A DNA stretch of 64,000 nucleotides from Nicotiana tabacum (lineage: Eukaryota > Streptophyta > Magnoliopsida > Solanales > Solanaceae), in the NCBI RefSeq assembly GCF_000715075.1, contig NC_134089.1:108197157-108261156 (forward strand), in the 5' to 3' direction. The notes beneath the pieces are model-generated. The model did no database searches. It was not told where the DNA came from and was given only the letters and a program-made list of their open reading frames with translations. Positions 55,901 to 64,000 of the stretch are shown here, in pieces; the stretch's first letter is position 1, and each line of letters begins with the position of its first letter. Both the position numbers and the translations under genes were made by a program.

Positions 55901-56397
55901 ACCAAGGTTGTTGATTATTACTATCGTTTTATGGTCCGTTTTAATGGCAACATATATTTTCTACCGGAAGGTAAAATTACGAAATTAATAACCGATTTCA
56001 CTTTTAATTTGGAGGTGATGCTGCCTTTTCTTCCTGCTACTATTATGTATTATCTGCTTGTGAATGAAAAGGCACCAGATTAGGGATGACACGTGTTTAA
56101 TGATGGCAAGTTAAGTGAAACTTAAGGTCAATGGTAACGCTTGGCCGATTATGATACTGGTCGCGTTTGGATTGGATGCGGAATATAGAGATATGATATC
56201 ACCGGTGGCGTTTGGATTGGATTATAGATTATGCGTTAAGAAAATTGAATAATCCATCCACAAACCGATAAGCTGTTAATGAAAAAATTTTAATCTGCTC
56301 CCCGTTCGTTAAACCATTAACCTGATACCAATAAGCCATTAAGCTTCGATTTCGGTTTGGTTTAGAACACCCTTACACGGGGGATGATGCAGCTTAG
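52903..56397 (+). pseudogene. E antisense gene: same architecture as in B and A3
   Basis: From ATG 52903 (MPRTHRSHEEISDST) the exon 1 region runs to 53561, with a stop at 53178 and another near 53287. It contains FYVYPFVIGHTLPL, EEFCRFYEAFP and HHLLHLYSPSFHKGTMIHL, alignable with the B protein. Exon 2 is 53633-53755 (WVSRVLPYVAGTRDWPAFK), and exon 3 starts at 53828 (RRASKKKAPVPAF) and ends at about 54528. The coiled-coil exon runs from about 54635 to 55433. Introns 1 and 2 (71 and 72 bp) are GT...AG and fall where B has them. The acceptor of intron 3 is uncertain. A MITE-like insertion at 55521-56373 separates the last codons, with a likely stop at 56395. Function unknown. Confidence 0.65.
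55521..56373. mobile_element. Insertion in the tail of the E antisense gene, MITE-like
   Basis: About 850 bp starting TAGGGGTAGGGCTGCTTATC and ending near ACACCCTTACAC separate the gene's SWYKGEYA from a plausible short tail (GDDAA, stop). The ends resemble decayed hAT-type termini (TAGGGGT and, in reverse, TAAGGGTG). No target duplication is clear, and there is no ORF. Confidence 0.4.
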
Positions 56398-56689
56398 GAC
56401 TTGGTTGTATTTATTTTTATTTTGCTATTTTTTGTGGGGGCGTCCTTGAGCCCTTTGTAAAAAACTTTTGTAATATATCAACTATAATGGAGCAGTTACT
56501 TTTTGTTGTGTACCTCTGAACTGTTTTCTTGTTGTGCATTTTTTTGTTATGGGGGAGGGGGGAGGGGGGGCTGGGCTACCCAGCCTTGTGTGATATTTTA
56601 TTGTAATTCGGGCGACGTCGAATGTCGAGTAATCTATGTGACGTTGATTATTAAATGATTTGAGCAAGGTAGAGCTCTTTATTTAGCGA

Positions 56690-57310
56690 CTTCCTTTGTC
56701 GTAAAGGTGTTATTTTGAGTTAATGTCGAAATGTTAACCCGTTGCATTTCGAGCAAGGTCGAACTCTTGCCTTTGGCGGCAGCCTTTGCTATAAGGGTAT
56801 TATTTCGAGTTAATGTCAAAATGTTAACCCGTCGTGGTTCAAACGGTGTCGAATTCTTTTCTTTAGTGACAACCTTAGCTGTAAGGGTGTTATATCGAGT
56901 TAATGTCGAAATATTAACCCGTCGTGGTTCGAGCGATGTCGAACTCTTTTCTTTGGCGACAGCCTTAACCGTAGAGGTGTTATTTTGAGTTAATGTCGAA
57001 ATGTTAACCTATCGTGGTTCGAGCGGTGTCGAATTCTTTTCTTTGGCGATGGCCGTATGGGTGTTATTTCAAGTTAATGTTGAAATGTCAACCCATCATG
57101 GTTCGAGTGGTGTCAAACTCTTTTCTTTGGCGACAGCCTTAGCCTTAGGGGTGTTATTTCGAGTTAATGTTGAAATGTTAACCCATCGTGGTTCAAGCGG
57201 TGTCGAACTCTTTTCTTTGACGACGGCCTTAGCTGTAGGGGTGTTATTTTGAGTTAATCTTAAAATTTTAACCCGTCGTGGTTCGAGTGGTGTCGAACTC
57301 TTTTCTGCGA
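56690..57310 (+). repeat. 90-bp tandem repeat, seven units
   Basis: The TTAACCC word of each unit lies at 56734, 56824, 56914, 57004, 57088, 57178 and 57268: 90 bp apart except one 84-bp step. The unit contains GTTCGAGCGGTGTCGAACTC, which is itself partly palindromic (GTTCGA...TCGAAC). It lies between the convergent 3' ends of the antisense gene and pol. Confidence 0.9.
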
Positions 57311-57339
57311 AATATTGATGGAGACGTTTTTTTTCATTT

Positions 57340-57495
57340 ACTGGAGTAATTTATATGTTGATTTAATTCGTATGTTGGAGATACATGTTGATTTCATTCA
57401 TGCATTGGAGATATATGTCGATTTCGTTCATACATTGAAGTTTCCTCATACATTGGAGATACATGTCTATTTCGTTCATACATTGAAGTTTCCTT
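57340..57495 (+). repeat. Short tandem repeat, about 33-35 bp units
   Basis: Repeats of CATTGGAGATACATG plus GATTTCGTTCATACATTG, four or five imperfect copies directly after the 90-bp array. Confidence 0.75.
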
Positions 57496-57671
57496 GTATC
57501 TAGTCCCTTCATTGCTCAGCTTGGGGATGCCATCGGCAGGCCAGGCGATGAACTATGCTCTGAACTTTGAGACGTCACCCTCATCGCCTTGTTAAAAACC
57601 TCCCCGAGAAAACCCAATTGGGACAAAACCCGGGTGAGGGAAAAAGAGTACGACTTGGGCGGCGTTGTTTT

Positions 57672-58990
57672 TCAGAAGTGGAAGTATTTGAGATGGGCGA
57701 CATTCCAGTTGTTTTGTAATAGTTTTCCTTCCATTGTATCTAGTTGGAATGCTCCTTTGCTTGCTGCTGCTGTAATTTTATATGGTCCATCCTAGTTAAT
57801 TCCCAATTTTCCTTCATTTGGGTCTGTGGTTGCTTGTATTTTGGCCTTGAGGACATAGTCCCTGACTCTGAGTGGTCGTACTTTGGCCTTCTTGTTATAG
57901 TACCTTTCTATTTGTTGTTTTTAGGCTACCATCCTTACGTGAGACATATCCCTCCATTCTTCCACTTCGTTCAGGTCTTGTATTTTATTCTCGTCGTTGT
58001 TCGGTCCACTCTCATTGGATTATCTCGGGCTAGGTTCTCCGACCTCAATTGGTATAACGACGTCATTCCCGTAGACTAATGAATATGGCGTTTCACCTGT
58101 ACTAGTTTTTGGTGTGGTGCAGTAGGCCCATAACACCTCTGGTGGTAGTTCTGGCCATAGCCCTTTGGCATCCTCGAGGTTTTTCTTTAGTATATTCAAT
58201 ATTGTTTTGTTGGAGGATTCTGCTTGACCGTTGCCAGCGGGATGATATGGCGTGGAGAGTATCCGTTTGATACGCCATTTTTCGAAGAACTCGATCGTCT
58301 TTTTCCTGATGAACTGAGGTCCATTGTCACAACTGATTTCTTTGGGGATGCCGAAACGGCATATGATATTTTTCCATATGAATGTGATGACCTCTTGTTT
58401 GCGTATTTGGGTGAACGCACCTGCTGTATGAATGCAATGACCTCTTGTTTGCGTATTTGGGCGAACGCACCTGCTTCCACCCATTTGGAAAAGTAATCAG
58501 TTAAAACCAAAAGGAAACGTATCTTACCTCGCCCTGCTGGGAGGGGTCTGACGATATCCATTCCCCATTTTTAGAATAGCCATGGTGAAGTAACGGAGTG
58601 CAGGAGTTCGCCCTCTCGGTGTATCATTGGTGCATACTTTTTGCATTGCTCACATTTCTTGACGTAATCCACGACTTCATTTTTTATAGTGGGCTAGCAG
58701 TATCCTGTACGAATAAGGCATCTGACGAGGGCTCGGTTGCCTGTATGGGCACCGCAGTGGCCCTCGGGTACTTCTTTGAGCACACGCCTTGTTTGATTTG
58801 GTCCAAGGCATTTTGCCAAAGGGCAACCAAACATCCTTTTGTAAAGGTTGTGGTTTATGAGGATGTACCAGGCCGCCTGTATTCGAAGCTTTTTGGCTTC
58901 TTTTTTGTCTTGTGAGAGTGCTCCCTCCTGCAAATATGTTATGATGCGGTTGCTCCGCTAGAACCTTCCTTTCACGAGTGAACCTGGGCA
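57672..58990 (-). pseudogene. pol: E integrase
   Basis: Zinc region at about 58810-58650 (EGHCGAHTGNRALV, then CEQCKKY). The DDE core starts at WGMDIVRPL (about 58565), with CDNGPQF (about 58325) and a Glu in GQAESS (about 58230). The C-terminus reaches NNWNVAHLKYFHF and TGA at 57674-57672, like HLKRYYF in A3. A 50-bp tandem duplication (58380-58477) shifts the frame. Stops near 58694, 58574 and 58020 add to the damage. Confidence 0.82.
58380..58477 (-). repeat. 50-bp tandem duplication in the E integrase
   Basis: GACCTCTTGTTTGCGTATTT occurs twice, 50 bp apart (58389 and 58439), with GAACGCACCTGC after each. The unit is not a multiple of three. Confidence 0.9.
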
Positions 58991-59990
58991 CGAGCCTACC
59001 TTGGTTGACCCAAAAAAGAGATACCGCCAGTCCCAAGTTAAATTTGTAGAATGTACCTCGACTTGGTCTATTGATGAGTGGAGGAGGGTGACCACATTTT
59101 CCTTGGTGATATTTTTAGTTGCCGCTGCCATTTTGGCGAGACCATCTGCTTTGATGTTTTACGCCCGGGGTATCTGGTCAAGTCGGCATTCGTCGAATTC
59201 TGGTAGCAGCTTATGGAATTCTTTCTAGTATTTTTGTATCCTCTGCTCCTTGATTTGGAAAGTCCCAGTAACTTGGTTTACAACGAGTTGAGAGTTGTAG
59301 CGGAGGATGACTCGTCGTGCACCATACTTGAGGGCCAATTTCAGTCCTGCAATTACAACCTCAGACTCAGCCTCATTGTTAGTCATTTCGGGACACCGTA
59401 TGGATTGGCGAATCACTTCGCCTATTAAGTACGAGTCCCAATCCTGGCGCATTAGATACGACGTCGGTGTTGAGGACCCAGAGGTCGGATCGCCTAGGGA
59501 AGGTGCGAAGCGCTTCTTGCTCGACCTCGGGCAGTATTTCTGCACTGAAATCGGCGACAAAATTGGCGAGTACTTGCAATTTTAGCGCAATTCGCGATTG
59601 ATATGTTATATCATGCTCGCTCAATTCTATGGCCCATTTGGCTAATCTACCCGACAGTTCGGGTTTTTGCAGGATGCTTCTGAGGGGAAAAGTCGTCACC
59701 ACCTTTATGGGGTGACATTGATAATATGGTCTAAGCTTCCGTGAAGCTATGACCAACGCCAAAGCCAATTGTTTGAGGTGGGGATACCTCGTTTTGGCAT
59801 CAACTAAGGTTTTGCTAATATAGTAAATCGGAGATTGCATACCTTTATTTTCACGGACCAAAACTGTGCTTACCATGACTTCGGAGACGGCTAGGTAGAC
59901 AATGAGGCATTCACCTGGATCTGCCTTAGCGAGTAATGGTGGCGAGTACAAGTATGTTTTCAGTTTTCTTAGAACGTCGACACATTCTGA
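58991..59990 (-). pseudogene. pol: E RNase H domains
   Basis: The gypsy RNase H includes SPIYYISKTLVDAKTRYPHL (about 59840-59780) and LALVIASRKLRPYYQ. The second, Tat-type RNase H begins near LWVLNTDVVSNAPGLG (about 59480), where Gly/Ser positions of the first motif are changed, and continues with NNEAESEVVIAGLKLALKYG and LRYNSQLVVNQVTG. In this last block the acidic residue of the third motif is Asn. The frame changes several times between about 59450 and 59000. Confidence 0.75.
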
Positions 59991-61081
59991 ATTCCATTGG
60001 AGCCCGTTGTCTTTCTTTAGCATATTGAAAAATTTATGGCACCTATCCGATGACCGTGAAATGAACCTTAACAGGGCGGCTATCCGACCTGTCAAATTTT
60101 GTACCTTCTTTTTGCTGGTTAATGTTTCTGGTATTCTCTCGATGGCCTTAATCTGATCTAGATTGACCTCAATGCCTCTTTGTGACACCAAGAAACCAAG
60201 GAATTTGCCCAAGGTTACGCCGAAGGTGCATTTTCGGGGTTTAGTTTCATATCGTACCGTCTTAGTATGTCAAAGTCTTTCTTCAGGTGATCGATGTGGT
60301 CTTCTTTCCTTTTCGACTTAACTAACATGTCATCGATGTAGACTTCCATTGTTTTTCTAAGTTGATCTTTGAACATCTTGGTGACTAACCTCTAGTACGT
60401 CGCCCCTGAATTCTTTAGTCTGAACGACATGACTCTGTAGCAGTATGTTCCCTGGTGAGTAATGAAAGTGGTTTTCTCCTGGGTCTCCTCCTCCATGAGG
60501 ATCTGGTTGTAACCCGAGTAAGCATCTAAGAAGCTTAGTAGCTCGAGTCCTGCTGTTGCATCGATGAGCTGGTCTATGTGTGGCAATAGAAAGGAGACTT
60601 TTGGGCATGCCTTGTTTAGGTCTGTGAAATCATCACACATTCACCACTTTCCATTTTTCTTCTTCACCATGACCACATTGGGACCCACTAGGGATATTTG
60701 ACTCTCGGATGCAGCCATTGGCGAGTAGCTTATCGACTTCTTCGCTGATGGCTTCGTTGATTACGGTATTAAACTTTCTCCTCATTTGCCGCACTGGCGG
60801 ATAGAAGGGGTCAACATTTAGTTTGTGCGTGGCGATGTCTTTCGGGATGCCAGGCATATCTGAATGGGAGAAGGCAAACAAATTGGCACTGTCAGTTAAG
60901 AATTTATGAAACTTACCTGGTTCCGAGAGATTGTGCCCGATATAAGCCTTTTTGTGTTGTCATTATTGTCTAGTTGGACGGGATCGAGATCTTCTATGGT
61001 TGACTCGGAGTCTTACACGATGTCGGGATCCTTGATAATGTTTGTCTGTATGTCGAGTTTGGTTCCCAACATTGCTGATTG
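59991..61081 (-). pseudogene. pol: E linker and reverse transcriptase
   Basis: The linker FAFSHSDMPGIPKDIATHKL (60875 region) leads to LNKACPKVSFLLPHIDQLID, SFLDAYSGYNQILM with a catalytic Asp, a mutated MSFRLKNSGATY block, a stop near 60393, and the catalytic VYIDDM at about 60346-60329. GKFLGFLVSQRGIEVN marks the connection. A TAA near 61017, a frame change near 60950 and one near 60230 break it. The order and motifs match A1 and B. Confidence 0.82.
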
Positions 61082-61084
61082 CTA
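61076..61084 (-). promoter_or_regulatory. Candidate stop-readthrough signal TAGCAATCA in E
   Basis: On minus the protease frame ends GAA-GCA-TAG-CAA-TCA. The nonamer is identical to that of A1 and B, although the codons around it differ (GlyLys before the stop in A1/B, GluAla here). After it the E frame continues into the RT linker until later lesions. Confidence 0.6.
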
Positions 61085-61560
61085 TGCTTCCACACTCGTT
61101 CCTTTTAGTTGTTGGGTGTGTGTGTAATCCTGGGCGATACGATAGCATTCTTGTGCGGTGCGTTGTTCGCCTCGAATATTGAATACCCCTCCTGGAGTAG
61201 GAAACTTGATTACTTGATAGAGACTTGACGGGACTGCTCGCATGGCGTGTATCCATGGGCGCCCTATGATAGCGTTGTAGTTTGTAACTTGGTCCATGAC
61301 ATGAAACGTTGTTTCCAGGGTGACTCCTCCGGCTAGAATGGGTAGCATTATCTCTTCTGAAGTTCGATCGACTGCATTATAAAAACCTGTTAGTGTTATG
61401 CAATGTAATATTATTTTATCTTCGAGTCTCATCTATATGTGGACTCGAGGATGGATAATACATGTTCCACTTCCGCCATCTACCATTATTCTATTTACAT
61501 CAGTATCTGCAATACGTAAAGTGATAATAATAGCATCCTAGTGAGGGAAAGACAAACCGT
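61082..61560 (-). pseudogene. E aspartic protease
   Basis: The active site IMVDGGSGTCII (catalytic Asp codon at 61480-61478) keeps the Asp. LTGFYNAVDRTSEE and YNAIIGRPWIHAMRAVPSSL follow, the latter parallel to YNMILGRPWIHEMDVVPSTL in B. A TAG at about 61433 splits it, and the next open frame runs to the candidate readthrough TAG at 61084-61082. Confidence 0.8.
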
Positions 61561-63286
61561 CAGTATCTGATTTATCGAAGATGATACTATCTTCGAGGTC
61601 ATCATGTCGTTCATGAGTGATCAACCGTTTAAGTTTGTGTGTAGTGGTGAACTTTACATGGTTGATTAATGTGTCATCGCCTCCACCGATGATCATCTGT
61701 ATGGTACGAGCGGGAGAGGGCGGTTTTGGAAGTCCCTGGGGTTGTTCACGTCCATGGGCAAAGTTAGATCGTCCTTGGTCGCTCAGCAGTTCCTTCAAGT
61801 GTCCCTGATTTAGCATTCTTACTACCTCCTGCCGCAGACCTATGTAATCTTCGGTTTTATGACCCCTTTCCTGGTGCAATTCGCAAAGAAAGTTCGACTT
61901 CTAAGTGCTCGGGTCAGACTTCATCTTTTGCGGCCATTGTACCTTTGTGCCGAGCTTCTCTAGTGCGTACACTATTTCTGAAGGAGAAACACAAAAATTG
62001 TGACCAGATAAGAGCAGAGGCATACCTTTTTCGTTTTGGTATGGCGCGGTATGTCGAGGAGGGGCATCTGTGTGCAGCAGAGGAAGTGGGATGGATGTCC
62101 TGATGTAGGGCTGATGCCTTTCTCGGCCAAGACGAGGTCCCAACTGATCCCTTCGACCTTCGTTGCGATGATCTTTCCTTGCTTCAGCTTGAACTAACGT
62201 CAGCCGTTGGGTTGGACCATTGAGGTCGTCCTTGTCGACCCTTACCTCGGCGCAATAGGCGTTGTGGATTTCTTCCCAAGTGGTGGGAGGGTATTTCATG
62301 ATACTGCTTAACAGTTTTCTAGTCGCTCTCGACTCATTTCTGGTTAACCCGTTTTGGAAGGCTGCTACCGCCATCCCCTCTAACACATTCGGCAAACTCA
62401 TTCTCACTCTGTTAAACTGGGCTACGAAGTCCCTGAGTCCCTCGTCGTGCGTCTGCCTAACAGCGAATATGTCGTTTACCCTGGCTCCCACCTTTTTAGC
62501 TCTTGCATGAGTGGTGACAAACTTGTCCACCATTTCTTCGAACGTTGCTATTGATCGTGCTGATAGTTGTGAGTACCAGGTTAAGGGTCCCCCTGTTAGG
62601 GTTTCACCGAAGTTTTTCAGTAGCACTGATGGTACTTGTTTTTTCGAAAGATCATTTCCTTTTACGGTTGTGACGTAATGGATGATATGATCCTCTGGAT
62701 GTATAGTACCATCATACATCTTTAGGTATGGTGGCATGTTGAAGGTTTTTGGAATGGCGTGGGGGGCTGCTTCCTCATTGTATGGTTGCTCGATGAATCG
62801 ACCAACGTCCCGTTTTGGTAACAACTTTAGGGTGCCTGATATTTTGTCGACCCTTTCTTGATGCTCCTTTATCTAGTCGCGGAGTGTCTTATTCTCATTT
62901 TCCATTTCCTCCATTTTCTGTAGAATGGTAGCGAGTGTGTCATTACCTGCATCAACAGTAGTATGAGTGTTTCGTGACATCTATGTGTGCAATGTCTCTA
63001 TTCTCTCTTTGAGCTGGTTTATCAAGTATGTTGTTCAGAGTGCTTATTAGCCACTCTTCCAGTAGTCTTTTTACTGCCGGTGGTGTCTCTCCTGTTGTAG
63101 ACGTGGAGGCTTCTTTTTCAAGCGAAGTAGTTACGCTTTCGAGTGGGAAGGTGAAGCGTCTCTCCTAGGTGTAACGTTTGGTGTCACGTTTTCTTTGTCT
63201 TCCATGCCGTCTTCGTTGATGGTGTTCAGGATGTTAGTTGTGACACTTGCTATCGCTTTTAACCTTGCATTTCCTTTTCCTACCAT
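61561..63286 (-). pseudogene. gag: E gag
   Basis: I place the start at the ATG 63286 (MVGKGNARLKAIAS) because it follows the PBS leader. Stops and frame changes disturb 63150-62830, where a short coiled segment (LQKMEEMENENKTLRD) can be seen. The well-preserved gag domain is 62824-61901: TTVKGNDLSKKQVPSVLLKN, FGETLTGGPLTWYSQL, ATRKLLSSIMKYPPTTWEEI. The nucleocapsid-like cluster LHQERGHKTEDY (about 61878) has lost Cys residues present in A1. A TAG near 61902 and a TAG at about 61537 interrupt the frame. Confidence 0.8.
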
Positions 63287-63366
63287 TGTTAGTTTATGCC
63301 AAGCTAGGAAGCGATGGTTATTCCTTTTTATGATCTAGATGAAACTAAAATCTTAACTAAAGAGCT

Positions 63367-63386
63367 CCCCACAGACGATGCAAAAT
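63367..63386 (-). promoter_or_regulatory. PBS region of E
   Basis: On minus, TTTTGCATCGTCTGTGGGGA directly follows the LTR end. It resembles the PBS of related plant gypsy elements but is degenerate, and I do not assign a tRNA. Confidence 0.45.
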
Positions 63387-64000
63387 TGTTTGACCAAAAG
63401 ATGTCCAACCCTTTGATTAAACTAATCTTATGATTAAAAGAAGAGTAAATCTCAGTTAAGAATAATAAAATCTAGATCAAGTGATAAAGAAAGTAAGCAA
63501 GATGAATGATGTTAGCTAATATGTTGGAATCAATTAAATGCTCGTAAATGTGACAACCTAAACCCCTAATCAATCTAAATAAATGCAATCGGCGCAGAAA
63601 GGGAATAAGTATGAGATGATTGTGGGATCTTTGGATCTTATCAGTATCGTATAATGATGTATGCTCAGGTTATATGATCAATGAACAAGGCTTCTCTTGT
63701 ATTTACTCTCAGATGAATCTTTTACAAAGTGTTCTTTTGTCTTTTGCCTGGATCCCCTTTTTCTTTACTAACTCTTCCTATTTATAAGGTACAATCTCCC
63801 AAGAAACCCTAAAAGTATAACATAAAGAATATTCGAAAAGCATATTCTTACTGTCTCCTACTAGGTTTACACTACCGTTGACATCTCATCTCGCCTGACT
63901 GCTCTTGGTCGTCGTCCTTCATCACGACAACCATCAGACGTTGTGTCGTGGTAACCTCATTCCACGTCCTACTCGACAGCTGTCGTGGTTGCCTTGGACA
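63387..64000 (-). repeat. E 5' LTR, cut by the window end
   Basis: 614 bp matching 51815-52422, with the TATA box at 63786-63779. Its outer end is probably a few bases beyond the window. The last 7 bases differ from the 3' LTR. Confidence 0.88.

Larger units (their letters stand above)
51815..64000 (-). mobile_element. Element E: divergent Tat-like Ty3/gypsy element on the minus strand
   Basis: LTR sequence at 51815-52438 recurs at 63387-64000. Between them, on minus, lie gag, protease, RT, RNase H domains and integrase (63286 down to 57672). A plus-strand gene (52903-56397), antisense to pol, lies next to the 3' LTR. The architecture equals that of B, but the proteins are clearly diverged. 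The 5' LTR runs off the window, so the target duplication cannot be checked. Confidence 0.9.

Noticed and set aside
56731..57252. Two repetitive ORFs (about 85 codons each)
   Set aside because: They arise because the 90-bp tandem repeat is a multiple of three.

Overview
This window looks like plant nuclear DNA and almost all of it is transposable-element sequence. I found no intact host gene, rRNA or tRNA gene. The element types (Tat/Ogre-lineage Ty3/gypsy, a MULE carrying a DUF1985-like gene, short hAT-like elements, a very short LTR element) point to a eudicot. Solanaceae is my best guess from the flavour of the families, but that is inference and not proven here.

Layout. 1-3650 is A1, the damaged gag-pro-pol of a Tat-lineage element cut off by the window edge. 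3651-37277 is C, an Ogre-like element with LTRs of about 3.9 kb. Its 5' LTR (3651-6438 plus 17371-18379) is split by B (6439-17365), a complete 10.9 kb element of the same family as A1, with matching LTRs and a 5-bp target duplication (AAGGC). C then carries a PBS, ORF1, gag, protease with a G-patch, a likely intron, RT, two RNase H domains, integrase, a repeat-rich 3' region and its 3' LTR (33329-37277). 37278-43393 is A3, the 3' part of a third member of the A/B family, which sits in a broken RVT_3-type RNase H reading frame (43394-43745).

43746-51814 holds smaller DNA elements. There are two MITE-like elements, a 3.5 kb MULE derivative (45109-48645) with two inward-facing gene fragments and two blocks of hairpin-forming tandem repeats, and a 1.2 kb LTR element (48738-49958, minus strand) with a perfect 5-bp target duplication. 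51815-64000 is E, a divergent Tat-like element on the minus strand. Its 3' LTR is at 51815-52438 and its 5' LTR runs off the window.

How the parts work together. A1, B and E have the gag-protease / RT-RNase H-aRNase H-integrase order. A1, B and E each keep the nonamer TAGCAATCA at the end of the protease region. This fits the UAG-CARYYA stop-readthrough context and suggests that gag-pro is separated from pol by a programmed leaky stop. B, A3 and E also carry, between pol and the 3' LTR, a gene on the opposite strand with its own TATA box, an N-terminal globular domain, a coiled-coil C-terminus and short introns at matching positions. C lacks that antisense gene. It has ORF1 upstream of gag, an intron between protease and RT, and a roughly 50-bp module repeated four times between its coding blocks.

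Nearly every coding region has stops or frameshifts, so no element looks autonomous. The order of events I infer is A-family elements first, then C, then B into the LTR of C. The mismatched left flank of C suggests a later deletion or ectopic recombination.
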